Notes under the pieces: generated by a model | Databases searched by the model: none | Seen by the model: the letters and a program-made list of their open reading frames with translations, nothing else | Told to the model about the DNA's origin: nothing | Translations under genes and position numbers: made by a program | DNA from: Xylophilus sp. GOD-11R | GTDB taxonomy: Bacteria > Pseudomonadota > Gammaproteobacteria > Burkholderiales > Burkholderiaceae_C | DNA length: 64,000 nucleotides | Assembly: GCF_033546935.1 (NCBI RefSeq) | Contig: NZ_CP137854.1 | Span: forward strand, 3,596,001 to 3,660,000 | Direction of reading: 5' to 3' | Part shown: piece after piece, positions 33,904-43,207 of the stretch | Layout of the letters: each line of letters opens with the position of its first letter | Position numbering within the stretch: the stretch's first letter is position 1

Positions 33904-35577
33904 ATGAGCGACACCTCCACCCTCGACCGCCCACCGCTCGCGCCGGCCTCCCCCGCTGCGCCGCAGGTGCCCGAACTGCCGGTCGCCGCCGTCCGCCAGG
34001 CCCTGCTGGACCGCACCGAAATCGCCTTGCTCGACCTGCGCGAGGAAGACCCCTACGCGCAGGAACATCCGCTGTGGGCGGCCAACCTGCCGCTGTCGCG
34101 CCTGGAGCTCGACGCCTGGGACCGCATTCCGCGCCGCGACACCCTCGTCGTGCTGTTCGGCACCCACGATGGCCACGACCTGGTGCCGCTGGCGGCTGCG
34201 CGCCTGGCCGCGCTCGGCTACACCCGGGTGCATGCCCTGGCCGGTGGACTCGAGGGCTGGAAGACCGCCGGCGGCGAGGTGTTTCGCGACGTCAACGTGC
34301 CGAGCAAATCCTTCGGGGAATGGGTGGAACACCACCGGCACACGCCCTCGCTGCCGGCCGAAGAAGTGCAGGCCCTGATCGACGGCCGCGCCGACGTCGT
34401 GGTGGTCGACGCCCGCCGTTTCGACGAATACCGCACCATGAGCATCCCCGGTGCCACCAGCGTGCCGGGCGCCGAGCTGGTGCTGCGCATCGCCGAACTG
34501 GCGCCCGATCCGAAGACGCGGGTCATCGTGAACTGCGCCGGCCGCACCCGCAGCATCATCGGCACGCAGTCGCTGGTGAACGCCGGCATTCCCAACCCGG
34601 TCGCGGCGCTGCGCAACGGCACCATCGGCTGGCTGCTCGCGGGGCAGACGCTGGACCACGGCGCCGAACGCCGCGCGCCTTCCGTGGTGCAGGCCCACAC
34701 CGCCGCCACCGCCCGCCAGCGCGCGCAAGCCGTGGCCGACCGTGCCGGCGTGCGCCGCACCACCCTCGCCGACCTGCCGGCCCTGAGCCCGGCCGACCGC
34801 ACCGTGTACCGCCTCGACGTGCGCACGCCCGAGGAATACGAGGCCGGCCACCTGCCCGGCTTCGCCAGCGCGCCGGGCGGCCAGCTGGTGCAGGAAACCG
34901 ACCACCACGCTCCCGTGCGCGGTGCGCGCATCGTGCTCGACGACAGCGACGGCGTGCGGGCGCCGATGACCGCCTCGTGGCTCGCGCAGATGGGCTGGGA
35001 GGTCTACCTGCTCGAAGGCGTCGACGCCGCCGGGCGCTCCACTGCCGGTGCCTGGAAGAAGCCACAGCCCGACACGCCGGCCGTGCGCACCGTCAACCCG
35101 GTGGCGCTGGCCGGCTGGCTGGAGGTGGCCCGGCAGGATCCCGCCGCCGTGCAGGTGCTGGACTTCACCAACAGCGCCAACCACGTCATGGGCCATGTGC
35201 CCGGTGCGTGGTTCGCGATCCGCGCGCAGGTCGCCGACGCCCTGCGCGCCGTGCCGGCCGCCCGCCGCTATGTCGCCACCTGCGGCAGCAGCCTGCTGGC
35301 GCGGTTCGCCGCGCAGGACCTGCGCGAGGCCCTGGACGCGCTCGGCAGCGATGCCGAGGTGCTGGTGCTCGAAGGCGGCAATGCCGCCTGGGCTGCCGCC
35401 GGTTTACCGCTGGAGGCTGGAGACGCCCGCCTGGCCACACCGCGCACCGACCGCTATCGCCGCCCCTACGAAGGCACCGACGCGCCACGTTCCGCGATGC
35501 AGGCCTATCTCGACTGGGAGTTCGGCCTGGTGGCGCAACTGGGCCGCGACGGCACGCACCATTTCCAGGTGATCTGA
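33904..35577 (+). CDS. Four-domain rhodanese sulfurtransferase
   Basis: 557 residues made of four tandem rhodanese domains (about 25-125, 148-250, 285-380, 395-500). Domain 2 has the catalytic Cys211 in VNCAGRTRS and domain 4 Cys460 in TCGSSLLA. In domains 1 and 3 the cysteine position is not Cys (FGTHDGHD and LDDSDGVR), so these are probably structural. The protein would pass sulfane sulfur or release sulfite from organic persulfides, fitting its place beside a thiol dioxygenase and sulfonate enzymes. It has no signal peptide. It ends at a strong terminator. Confidence 0.92.
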   Translation: MSDTSTLDRPPLAPASPAAPQVPELPVAAVRQALLDRTEIALLDLREEDPYAQEHPLWAANLPLSRLELDAWDRIPRRDTLVVLFGTHDGHDLVPLAAARLAALGYTRVHALAGGLEGWKTAGGEVFRDVNVPSKSFGEWVEHHRHTPSLPAEEVQALIDGRADVVVVDARRFDEYRTMSIPGATSVPGAELVLRIAELAPDPKTRVIVNCAGRTRSIIGTQSLVNAGIPNPVAALRNGTIGWLLAGQTLDHGAERRAPSVVQAHTAATARQRAQAVADRAGVRRTTLADLPALSPADRTVYRLDVRTPEEYEAGHLPGFASAPGGQLVQETDHHAPVRGARIVLDDSDGVRAPMTASWLAQMGWEVYLLEGVDAAGRSTAGAWKKPQPDTPAVRTVNPVALAGWLEVARQDPAAVQVLDFTNSANHVMGHVPGAWFAIRAQVADALRAVPAARRYVATCGSSLLARFAAQDLREALDALGSDAEVLVLEGGNAAWAAAGLPLEAGDARLATPRTDRYRRPYEGTDAPRSAMQAYLDWEFGLVAQLGRDGTHHFQVI

Positions 35578-35612
35578 TGCGGCGGCGGTCCCGAACGACC
35601 GCGCCCACCAAG

Positions 35613-35642
35613 AAACGGCGGCCCGCGGGCCGCCGTCTTTGC
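35613..35642. terminator. Bidirectional terminator
   Basis: A perfect 10-bp G+C-rich stem ACGGCGGCCC/GGGCCGCCGT (35615-35636) is flanked by AGAA on one side and CTTTGCTTT on the other. It lies between the convergent rhodanese and peptide-transporter genes. Confidence 0.85.
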
Positions 35643-35660
35643 TTTGGGCATCCCGGCGAA

Positions 35661-37376
35661 TCAGGCCGCTTGCGCCTGGTCGTAAGCCGGCCGGGCATGC
35701 GGCCGCACCAGCCGGGCCCCCGCCACACCCGCCGGAATCGACTCCAGCAAACTCACCGTGTAGGGCTGGCGCGGCCGGTCGAAGATGTCGGCCACGCTGC
35801 CGTGCTCCACGATGCGGCCGTGGCGCATCACCGAGACGGTATGCGCCAGCTGCCGCACCAGCGCCAGGTCGTGCGACACGAACACATAGGTCAGCCCCAG
35901 CTCGGCCTGCAGGGTGAGCAGCACCTCGACGATGTCGGCCTGCACGCTCACGTCGAGCGCCGAGGTCGGCTCGTCGAGCACGATCACGTCCGGCCGCAGC
36001 ACCAGCGAACGCGCGATGGCCACCCGCTGCCGCTGTCCGCCCGACAAGGCCTGCGGCTTGCGCGCCAGCAGATGTTCGCCCAGGCCCACCTGGCCCAGCG
36101 CCTCGCGCACCCGCGCGGCGCGTTCGCGCCGGTCGCCGATGCCGAAACGCGCCAGTGGCTCGGTCACCAGCCGCTCCACCGTCCAGGTTGGATCGAGCGA
36201 GGTGAAGGGGTTTTGGTAGACCAGCTGCAGATGCCGCCGCAGCGAGCGCAGCGCGGCAGGCGTTCGACCGGCCACCGGCTGCCCGGCCACCGTGATGTGG
36301 CCGCTGTCGGCCTCTTCCAGGCCGAGCAGCAGGCGGATGGTCGTCGTCTTGCCCGAACCCGATTCGCCGACCAGCGCATGCGTGGTGCCGGCCGCGACCG
36401 AGAACGAGATGCCGTCGACTGCCTTCAGCGTGCGGCCGTCCGACTCGAAGCTCTTGCTGACGCCGCGTACCTCGATGCGCGATGGCTCGTCGGCCGGGCC
36501 GGCCAGCCGCGCGAAGCCGTGCGCGCGCAGGTCGTCGTAACGATCCGGATGCAGCGCCGGCACGTCGGCGTGCAGCTTGCGCGCATAGGCCGACGACGGC
36601 GCCGAGAACACTTCCACCGTGCTGCCCGCTTCCTGCACCGCGCCGTCCTTGAGCACCACCAGCGCATCCGCCCGCTCGGAGGCGATGGCCAGGTCGTGGG
36701 TGATGAGCAGCAGGCCGATGCCGCGATCACGCTGCAGCCTGCCCAGCAGATCGAGGATGCGTTTCTGGATGGTCACGTCGAGCGCGGAGGTCGGCTCGTC
36801 GGCCACCAGCAGCGCCGGCTGCGGCAGCACCGCCAGGCCGATCAGCACCCGCTGCAGCATGCCGCCGGAGAGCTGGTGCGGATAAGCGTCGTAGATGCGT
36901 CGCGGATGGTCCAGCCCGACCTGGGCGAAGGTGTCGAGGATGAGCGCCCGGCGCACCCGCCGGTCCGCCTCGCCGGTCAGCGCCGCCGCTTCCTCGGCCT
37001 GCGCGCCGATGGTGCGCACCGGGTTGAGCGCATGGGCTGGATCCTGCGGCACGAAACCGATGCGCCGGCCGCGCAGCGGCCTGAAACCGCGCTCCGGCAG
37101 GCCCAGCACTTCCCGGCCCTCGACGGTGATGCGGCCTGCCGCCTGCGCGTTGCCCGGCAGCAGCCGCAGCACCGCGCGGGCGATGGTCGACTTGCCCGAG
37201 CCGGATTCGCCGATCAGCGCCAGGCTTTCGCCGCGCCCGAGCTCGAAGTCCACGCCCGAGACGACCTGTTGCGACCCGTAGGACACCGACAGCCCATCCA
37301 CCCGCAGCAGCGGCGAGATGCGGACCGGCTCGGCCAGTTGGAGCGAGGAAAGCGGTGCGTTCATGGGTTCAAGCAT
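35661..37376 (-). CDS. Fused peptide-type ABC ATPase (DppD-DppF fusion, GsiA-like)
   Basis: 571-residue fusion of two oligopeptide-transporter ATPases. Half one has Walker A GESGSGKST, signature LSGGMLQRVLIGLA and Walker B LLVADEPTSALD. Half two has GESGSGKTT, LSGGQRQRVAIARSL and VIVLDEPTSALD. Both sites look active. Such fusions occur in glutathione (GsiA) and nickel/peptide importers, and glutathione would suit a sulfur region. The ATG at 37376 starts one base after the permease stop (TGAaATG), so it is preferred to ATG 37364. Confidence 0.9.
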   Translation of the reverse strand: MLEPMNAPLSSLQLAEPVRISPLLRVDGLSVSYGSQQVVSGVDFELGRGESLALIGESGSGKSTIARAVLRLLPGNAQAAGRITVEGREVLGLPERGFRPLRGRRIGFVPQDPAHALNPVRTIGAQAEEAAALTGEADRRVRRALILDTFAQVGLDHPRRIYDAYPHQLSGGMLQRVLIGLAVLPQPALLVADEPTSALDVTIQKRILDLLGRLQRDRGIGLLLITHDLAIASERADALVVLKDGAVQEAGSTVEVFSAPSSAYARKLHADVPALHPDRYDDLRAHGFARLAGPADEPSRIEVRGVSKSFESDGRTLKAVDGISFSVAAGTTHALVGESGSGKTTTIRLLLGLEEADSGHITVAGQPVAGRTPAALRSLRRHLQLVYQNPFTSLDPTWTVERLVTEPLARFGIGDRRERAARVREALGQVGLGEHLLARKPQALSGGQRQRVAIARSLVLRPDVIVLDEPTSALDVSVQADIVEVLLTLQAELGLTYVFVSHDLALVRQLAHTVSVMRHGRIVEHGSVADIFDRPRQPYTVSLLESIPAGVAGARLVRPHARPAYDQAQAA

Positions 37377-37377
37377 T

Positions 37378-38217
37378 TCATGCGGGTTGGCGCAGCCAGC
37401 GGCTGATGCGGTTCATGGAGAGCACCGTGGCGATGATGGTGAAGGCCGGCGCATACACCAGCCAGGGCCATTCCAGGTAGTCCTTGCCGATGGCGATCAG
37501 CAGGCCCCAGTCGGAGGCCGGCGGCGGGTCGCCGTAACCGAGAAAAGCCAGGCTCGCGATCACCAGGATCGACAGCCCGAACTGCAGCACCGCCAGAGAC
37601 AGCACCGAGCGCGAGGCGTTGGGCAGCACATGGCGCAGCAGGATGTGCCAGCGCGAGCCGCCCAGCAGGAACGAGGCCTCGATAAAGGTCGCCTGCCGGG
37701 TCTTGATGACCTCGGCGCGCATCACCCTGGCGAACACCGCCACCGCCGACACGCCGGTCGCCACCGCCGCGTTGGTGGTGTCGAAGCCGAGCGCGGTGAC
37801 CACGATCACCGCCAGCAGCAAATGGGGAATGGCCAGCAACACGTCGACGAGGCGGGCGAAGACCACGTCGACCCAGCCGCCGAGAAAGCCCGACAGCAGG
37901 CCGATGAAGCCGCCGGCGAAAACCCCGATCGCCACCGCGATCAGTGCGCTCGCCACCGACGACCCGGTGCCGTGCACCACCCGCGTGTAGAGGTCGCGGC
38001 CGAGATGGTCGGTGCCGAACCAGTGCGCGGCGCCCGGCGGCAGCAGCTTGTCGGCCGGCACGCCGATGGCCGGGTCGTGGCTGGCGAACAGCCCCGGCGC
38101 GATCGCCCAGGCGACCACCAGCACGATGACGGCGAAGGCGAGCGCCACCGCCAGCGGCAGGCGCGGCGCGATGCCGACCGGCGGCTCGGACGCCGGCGAG
38201 TCGAGAACGGCACTCAT
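37378..38217 (-). CDS. ABC permease, DppC type
   Basis: Inner-membrane subunit of 279 residues with about six hydrophobic segments. The extracytoplasmic motif LLPPGAAHWFGTDHLGRDLYTRVVHG is abbreviated here to its key part, GTDHLGRDLYTRV, typical of DppC. The EAA loop follows ARVMRAEVIKTRQATFIEAS near residue 165. It overlaps the DppB-type gene by 4 bp and precedes the ATPase fusion by 1 bp. Confidence 0.92.
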   Translation of the reverse strand: MSAVLDSPASEPPVGIAPRLPLAVALAFAVIVLVVAWAIAPGLFASHDPAIGVPADKLLPPGAAHWFGTDHLGRDLYTRVVHGTGSSVASALIAVAIGVFAGGFIGLLSGFLGGWVDVVFARLVDVLLAIPHLLLAVIVVTALGFDTTNAAVATGVSAVAVFARVMRAEVIKTRQATFIEASFLLGGSRWHILLRHVLPNASRSVLSLAVLQFGLSILVIASLAFLGYGDPPPASDWGLLIAIGKDYLEWPWLVYAPAFTIIATVLSMNRISRWLRQPA

Positions 38218-39218
38218 GCGGTGGCCTCCGGTGGGTTGACGGGTCGGGCCTCGCGCGGTCGGCGGGCGCCGAGCAGCTTCACACGCGGGTCGAGCAGCGG
38301 GTAGACCAGGTCGGCCAGCAAGTTCACCAGCACGAAGACCACCGCCGCCAGCGACACCACCGCCTGCAGCACCGGCAGGTCCTGCGTGCTGACCGAGCGC
38401 TGCACCAGGCTACCGACGCCGGTGCGGCCGAACACCGTCTCGGTGATCAGCGAGCCGCCGAGCAGTTCGCCGACGGTGAGCGCGATCACGGTCACCACCG
38501 GCAGCGACGAGGGCTTGAGCAGGTGACGGAAGAACAGCCGCGCCTGCCCCAGACCCCGGCCGCGCGCCACGGTGGCGTATTCCTGGCGCGCCTCGTTGTC
38601 GAGGTTGACGATCAGCACTTCGGCGATCTGCGCCGACACCGGAATGCCGAGCGCGAAGGCGGCGAAGACCGTCGCCCAGAAGCTCTCCGGCTCGATCACG
38701 CGGAACAGGCCGAGCTGGAAGCCGAAGGTGTGGATCAGCACCAGGCCGATGACGAAATTGGGCACCGACAGAAACAACGACGGCGCACCGCGCAGCAGCC
38801 CCTGGCCGAAACGCTCCGGCAGAAAACGCGTGCCATAGGCGATGAGCAGCGCCAGCACCAGGGCTACCGCCAGCGCGGTCGACGCCAGCACCAGGGTCGA
38901 GGGCAACACCTCGGCGATGAGCGTGGACACCGGCCGGCTGGAGCGCATCGACATGCCCAGGTCGCCGGCGGCGAAGCGGGTGAGCGAGTTCCACAGCTGC
39001 ACCGGGATCGGCTGGTCCAGCCCCTGGCTGGCGACAATCTCCTGGATCTCCTGCTCGCCGAAACCGTTCTGCGGATCGCGCAGCACGTTGGTCACCGGGT
39101 CGCCCGGCAGCACGCTCACCACGACGAAGGTGAAGACGTAGGTCAGCAGGATCACCACGACCGCCTGCAGCAGACGCTTGGCGGCGTAGTGCAGGTAGGC
39201 GCTGGGCACACGGCTCAT
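38214..39218 (-). CDS. ABC permease, DppB type
   Basis: Inner-membrane subunit of 334 residues. The N-terminal helix (LLQAVVVILLTYVFTFVVVS) and following periplasmic loop with VLPGDPVTNVLRD are DppB features; the EAA region is QEYATVARGRGLGQARLFFR near residue 210. ATG 39218 is chosen from the family N terminus; the same frame stays open far upstream only through G+C bias. It lies 8 bp after the receptor gene. Confidence 0.92.
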   Translation of the reverse strand: MSRVPSAYLHYAAKRLLQAVVVILLTYVFTFVVVSVLPGDPVTNVLRDPQNGFGEQEIQEIVASQGLDQPIPVQLWNSLTRFAAGDLGMSMRSSRPVSTLIAEVLPSTLVLASTALAVALVLALLIAYGTRFLPERFGQGLLRGAPSLFLSVPNFVIGLVLIHTFGFQLGLFRVIEPESFWATVFAAFALGIPVSAQIAEVLIVNLDNEARQEYATVARGRGLGQARLFFRHLLKPSSLPVVTVIALTVGELLGGSLITETVFGRTGVGSLVQRSVSTQDLPVLQAVVSLAAVVFVLVNLLADLVYPLLDPRVKLLGARRPREARPVNPPEATA

Positions 39219-39226
39219 GGCGGCGC

Positions 39227-40891
39227 TCACTTGCTCTTGGTGGCGGTGTAGTAGCTGGCGTAGGCCACGCCGTTGTACCTTTCGCCCTTGAGCCTGGGCG
39301 ACTGCACGTAGATGCGCTGCACGATCTGGGTGCGGGGAATGAAGTAGCCCTGCTCCAGCACGTAGCGCTGCAGTTCGTCGAGCAGCGGGCGGCGTGCCTC
39401 GGCGGTACCGGCGCCGGCGATGCGGTCGCGCAGCTCGTTGATCTTCTTGTCGCTTTCGCCCAGCGCGAACCAGTTCTCGCCGTTGTTGGCATCGGTCAGG
39501 ATGCCGGCGACCGTGCCCGCGTCGATGAAGCTGCGGGTGACCTCGTAGGCCGGCACCGCCGCGCCGCCGATGCGCACCTTCTCGCCGTAGGTCGGCACGT
39601 CGTAGGCGCGGATCACCACCTTCCAGCCGATCTTGCCGAGCTGCTGGGCCAGCAGTTCGTCGATGGCCTTGGAGGTGGCGAGGTAGGGGTTGGAGTTGAG
39701 CACCAGCGTCAGCGGCTGGCCGTCCCGGACGCGCTGGCCTTTCGGGCCTTTCACCCAGCCGGCGTCGTCGAGCAGCTTCTCGGCACGGGCCGGGTCGTAC
39801 GCGAGCAGCCGGCTGTAGTCGGCCGCGCCCGGCACGTTGCTCTGGATGAAGGAGGTGGCGAGCTTCCAGTCGGGCGTGTAGACGGTGTCGACGATTTCCT
39901 GCCGATTGATGCCGGCCTGCAGCGCCTGGCGCACCCGCAGGTCGTCGAAGGGCGCGACCTTGGTGTTGATGGCGAGCCCGTTCACGAAGCCCAGGTAGCG
40001 CGGCGTGGAAACACCGAAGCCCGCGTTCTTGAGCGATTTCAGCTCTTGCGGCGACGGGCTGTAGGCAATGTCGGCCTGGCCCGAGCGCACCGCCGACACG
40101 CGCAGCGTGGGTTCGGCCACCAGCTTGTAGGTGATCGAGTCGAGATAAGCCGGGCCGGTGTGGCCGACCGCCGCCGGCCCCCACTGGTAGTCCTTGCGCT
40201 TGACCAGCTTCACGTAGCCGCCCTCCTTCCACGACTCCACCACGTAGGGGCCGCTGCCGGCGGTCTTGCCCAGGTCGGCCTGCTGTGCGGCCGGCAGCGC
40301 GATGGTCTTGGGCGAGATGAGGATCGAGCCGTGATAGCCCAGCGTGGGAATGAAGCCCAGCGTCGGCGCCTTGAAGAACACCTTCACCGTGGTGGCGTCG
40401 ACGGCCTCGGCACGCTCGTAGGTCTTGGGAAACAGGCCGATCGGGTTGATGCCCTCGCTCTTGCGGCCGGCATGCCAGATGTCGAGGTTGGCCACCACCG
40501 CGGCGGCGTCGAGCGGGCTGCCGTCGGAGAAGGTCACACCCTTCTTCAGGTGCAGCGTGAACTGCGTGGCATTGGCGTTCTGCTCCCAGCGCTCGGCGAT
40601 CCAGGGGCTGGCCTTGCCGTTTTCATCCACATAGACGAGCTTGTCGGTGACGTGGCCCCAGATGTGGCCCTGGAAGCTGGAGATGGCGCTGTTGTTGGGA
40701 ATCCAGGTGTTGCCCAGCGAGTCGATCAGGAAGGTGACGTCGCCACCGTTGCGCGGAGCATCGGCGGCCTGGCTGGCGCCGGTGCCGGCCAGCAACAGCG
40801 CGGCGGCGACGGACGCCACGCCGAGGCTTGCGACGAGCCGTCGGCGGGCGGCATGGACAGGAAAGAACGAGCGGGAAACACGAGCGGTCAT
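39227..40891 (-). CDS. Peptide-type ABC receptor (family 5)
   Basis: Periplasmic receptor of 554 residues, SBP_bac_5 family, with a signal peptide ending near GASQA-ADAP. Family features are WAPWIAERWEQNANATQFTLHLKKGVTFSDG (key part: FTLHLKKGVTFSDG) and the C-terminal ligand-cleft region PRTQIVQRIYVQSPRL. Members bind peptides, glutathione, nickel or opines. It is the first gene of the receptor-B-C-DF operon convergent with the rhodanese gene, so a sulfur-bearing peptide is a reasonable guess. Confidence 0.9.
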   Translation of the reverse strand: MTARVSRSFFPVHAARRRLVASLGVASVAAALLLAGTGASQAADAPRNGGDVTFLIDSLGNTWIPNNSAISSFQGHIWGHVTDKLVYVDENGKASPWIAERWEQNANATQFTLHLKKGVTFSDGSPLDAAAVVANLDIWHAGRKSEGINPIGLFPKTYERAEAVDATTVKVFFKAPTLGFIPTLGYHGSILISPKTIALPAAQQADLGKTAGSGPYVVESWKEGGYVKLVKRKDYQWGPAAVGHTGPAYLDSITYKLVAEPTLRVSAVRSGQADIAYSPSPQELKSLKNAGFGVSTPRYLGFVNGLAINTKVAPFDDLRVRQALQAGINRQEIVDTVYTPDWKLATSFIQSNVPGAADYSRLLAYDPARAEKLLDDAGWVKGPKGQRVRDGQPLTLVLNSNPYLATSKAIDELLAQQLGKIGWKVVIRAYDVPTYGEKVRIGGAAVPAYEVTRSFIDAGTVAGILTDANNGENWFALGESDKKINELRDRIAGAGTAEARRPLLDELQRYVLEQGYFIPRTQIVQRIYVQSPRLKGERYNGVAYASYYTATKSK

Positions 40892-41012
40892 GGAGCGATA
40901 CAGGAGGTTGGGCCTGCCTGTATTGCAGCAGTTGCGATGCGATCCGCATGCGCCGAATTCGGCGCAGGTTATGTGTTTTCCGGATGACGGTCGGAAGGCC
41001 GGCGGACCCCGC

Positions 41013-41312
41013 TCAGCGGATCAGGAAAGGCTCGCGATCCTTGCCCGCGATCCAGCTCGGCGGCTTGCCCCGGCCAGTCCAGGTCTTGGCGGTCTCGGGG
41101 TCCTTGTACTTGGCCAGCAGCGGGCGGCCGGCGGTCTCGCTCACGCCGCCGCGGCTGATGCTGCGGCCGAAGAGCTCCAGCTCGCCCAGGCCGAAATCGG
41201 CGGCGATGCGCCGCACTTCCTCGATCGCAGTCTCGCGTTCGCGGCCGTGTGCCGCCTCGATCTGTTCCTCGAGTGCTTTCTGGCGCGCCAGAAGTTCCTG
41301 GTAGCTGCTCAT
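41013..41312 (-). CDS. H-NS-family nucleoid protein
   Basis: 99 residues: an N-terminal coiled coil (YQELLARQKALEEQIEAAHG) for oligomerisation, a linker, and the C-terminal A+T-hook-like motif TWTGRGKPPSWI at about 76-87 that binds curved A+T-rich DNA. Burkholderiales genomes carry many such small paralogues. It could silence A+T-rich acquired DNA such as the PEP-CTERM locus at 43 kb. It is separated from the upstream gene by a terminator, so it has its own promoter. Confidence 0.9.
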   Translation of the reverse strand: MSSYQELLARQKALEEQIEAAHGRERETAIEEVRRIAADFGLGELELFGRSISRGGVSETAGRPLLAKYKDPETAKTWTGRGKPPSWIAGKDREPFLIR

Positions 41313-41324
41313 GTGATGTCCTGT

Positions 41325-41363
41325 CTCAAAAATGGGCGACGCCCGGTGCAGGCACGGGCGTCG
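41325..41363 (-). terminator. Terminator between DUF1428 gene and H-NS gene
   Basis: Read on the minus strand, a 9-bp stem CGACGCCCG/CGGGCGTCG (41337-41345 and 41355-41363, 9-nt loop) is followed by CCCATTTTTGAG, giving a U tract. It ends the DUF1428 transcript. Confidence 0.7.
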
Positions 41364-41434
41364 GTGCAAAGATCGGCTCCGGCGGCGAAATGCACCGAAG
41401 CCCGCCATTTTCGCGGATCCGGCGAACCGCTGGT

Positions 41435-41788
41435 TCAGCTGTCGAGCAGGGGCACGAAGCCGCCGAAGATCATGCGTTTGCCGTCGAAGGGCATGTCGGT
41501 CTGCATGCCGGCCATGCGCGGGTCTTTCATGGCTGCTTCGCCGACCCGGTCGCGCACTTCGCGCGAGGGATATTCGATCCAGGAGAAGACCACGATCTCG
41601 CCCTCCACGGCCTTCACCGCGCCCCGGAAGTCGGTGAGCTTGCCGTCGGGCACGTCGTCGCCCCAGCACTCCACCACCCGCATGGCGCCGTGGTCCTTGA
41701 AGACCTGCGCGGCCCGGGCGGCCACCTCCAGGTACTTCTGCTTGTGGGCCACCGGCACCGCCACCACGAATCCATCGACGTACTTCAT
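41435..41788 (-). CDS. DUF1428-family protein (YbaA-like)
   Basis: 117-residue cytoplasmic protein of the dimeric alpha-beta barrel DUF1428 family. Hallmarks are the N terminus KYVDGFVVAVP and the central ECWGDDVPDGKLTDF, with FSWIEYPSREVRD in the second half. Its function is unknown. CAGGAGCGAGAC precedes the ATG at 41788, supporting this start. It stands alone, 90 bp from the symporter gene. Confidence 0.88.
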   Translation of the reverse strand: MKYVDGFVVAVPVAHKQKYLEVAARAAQVFKDHGAMRVVECWGDDVPDGKLTDFRGAVKAVEGEIVVFSWIEYPSREVRDRVGEAAMKDPRMAGMQTDMPFDGKRMIFGGFVPLLDS

Positions 41789-41877
41789 GTCTCGCTCCTG
41801 TTGGGGGGAAGGCCGTCGATGCTGCCGGAGGCGGGCCGCCGGCATCGTAAAAACCTGCACCCCTTCCGGGAATGCGG

Positions 41878-42819
41878 TCAGTGCACCGGCGCGGCCGATT
41901 CGGGTGTGCGGCCGGCCACCGGCTTGCGCGACCAGTGGCCTGCCAGAAGCGAGCCCGAGATGTTGTGCCACACCGAGAACACCGCGCCCGGCAGCGCCGC
42001 CAGCGGCGAAAAATACAGCGCGCCAAGTGCGGCGGCCAGGCCCGAGTTCTGCATGCCCACTTCCAGCGCCAGCGTGCGGCAGACCGATTCGTCGAACTTC
42101 AGCAGGCGGCCGCCCCAGTAACCGCCGAGCAGGCCCAGGCCGTTGTGCAGCACCACCGCCACCAGCAGCATCGGCCCCACCTTGGCGATGCTGGCGTGGC
42201 TGCCCGCGACCACCGCCGCGATGATCGCCAGGATCGAGAAGATCGAGACCAAGGGCAGCGCCTTCTCGGCCGCGCGCATGGTGCGGCCGGCGAACTGGTT
42301 GAGCAGCAGGCCGAGCGCCACCGGCACGATCACGATCTTGAGAATGCTCACCAGCAGGCCGACCACGTCGACCGCAATCGAGGCGTTCACATAGAGCCGG
42401 GTAAGCAGCGGCGTGGCCACCACGCCGACCAGCGTGGACATGGCGCCGATGGTGACCGACAGCGCCACGTCGCCGCGCGACAGATACACCATGAGCGTCG
42501 ACGCGGTGCCGCTGGCGACGCTTCCCACCAGGATCATGCCGGCGGTGAGCTCCGGCGGCATGCCGAACAGGCGCGCCAGCAGGAAGGCCGCCAGCGGCAT
42601 CACCAGATAGTGGATCGCCACGCCGGCGATCACCGGGCCGGGCTGCAGCATGACGCGCCGGAAGTCGGAAAAGGTGAGCGTGGCGCCCATGCCGAACATC
42701 ACCAGCATCAGCAGCCAGGTGACCAGGGGCAACAGCGGGGTGAAGGTGGCAGGCAGCAGGTAGGCGACGACGGCGACGCAGGCGGCCCAGAGCGGGAACA
42801 GGCGGGTGAGCAGGGACAT
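41878..42819 (-). CDS. BASS-family sodium symporter (bile acid:Na+/PanS-like)
   Basis: Inner-membrane protein of 313 residues with about ten hydrophobic segments. The Na+-site crossover motifs are visible as [20 protein letters not shown] (about residue 108) and [16 protein letters not shown] (about 263), both BASS hallmarks. Bacterial members carry organic anions such as pantothenate precursors or pyruvate. ATG 42819 is preferred because it gives a short N terminus before the first helix. Confidence 0.88.
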   Translation of the reverse strand: MSLLTRLFPLWAACVAVVAYLLPATFTPLLPLVTWLLMLVMFGMGATLTFSDFRRVMLQPGPVIAGVAIHYLVMPLAAFLLARLFGMPPELTAGMILVGSVASGTASTLMVYLSRGDVALSVTIGAMSTLVGVVATPLLTRLYVNASIAVDVVGLLVSILKIVIVPVALGLLLNQFAGRTMRAAEKALPLVSIFSILAIIAAVVAGSHASIAKVGPMLLVAVVLHNGLGLLGGYWGGRLLKFDESVCRTLALEVGMQNSGLAAALGALYFSPLAALPGAVFSVWHNISGSLLAGHWSRKPVAGRTPESAAPVH

Positions 42820-43207
42820 GGCGGGAGAGGTGGCACGGGCCGGAGGGGCGGGTGCGAGATCAAGGGATGGGTGAAGTAAGGCTGGAGTGGCCAGGCTGCA
42901 AATTGTCCACGAGGCTCTCGGCGGGCGATGCGGGCGCCGGCTTGCGCGAAATTCCCCTCGTCTGTCGCGGGCTGCCGTTCCGACAGATTCATACGGAGCA
43001 ACGTGATGGCCATCGCTCTTTAGCACCAAGGTCAGTACGACTTTCAGCTTGTCAAATCCCTATATTTATCACCGGCCTCAAACGAGAAACATTGAATTAC
43101 TTTTTACATTCAGGGTTTCATGCAATGTGAGCATCCACATATATTGCTTGGGTTTAAATTATCAAGCATCCGGCGAACTCGCCGGATTTGCTCACCTTCA
43201 TTCCTAT
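42820..43207. other. 388-bp intergenic region with abrupt base-composition change
   Basis: The first 200 bp are G+C-rich like the rest of the window. From about 43030 the sequence becomes clearly A+T-rich and stays so through most of the next gene. A perfect hairpin ATCCGGCG-AACT-CGCCGGAT lies at 43168-43187, 20 nt before the ATG at 43208. I see no gene in it; promoters for both flanking genes must lie here. Confidence 0.6.

Noticed and set aside
34074..37406. A 1110-codon open frame on the plus strand over the rhodanese and peptide-transporter genes
   Set aside because: It is Arg/Ala/Gly-rich shadow of G+C-rich codons, partly antisense to a clear ABC ATPase; no domain is recognisable.
42852..43130. 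A 92-codon plus-strand frame upstream of the PEP-CTERM gene
   Set aside because: No ribosome site, no family resemblance, and it spans the composition break; it is probably chance.
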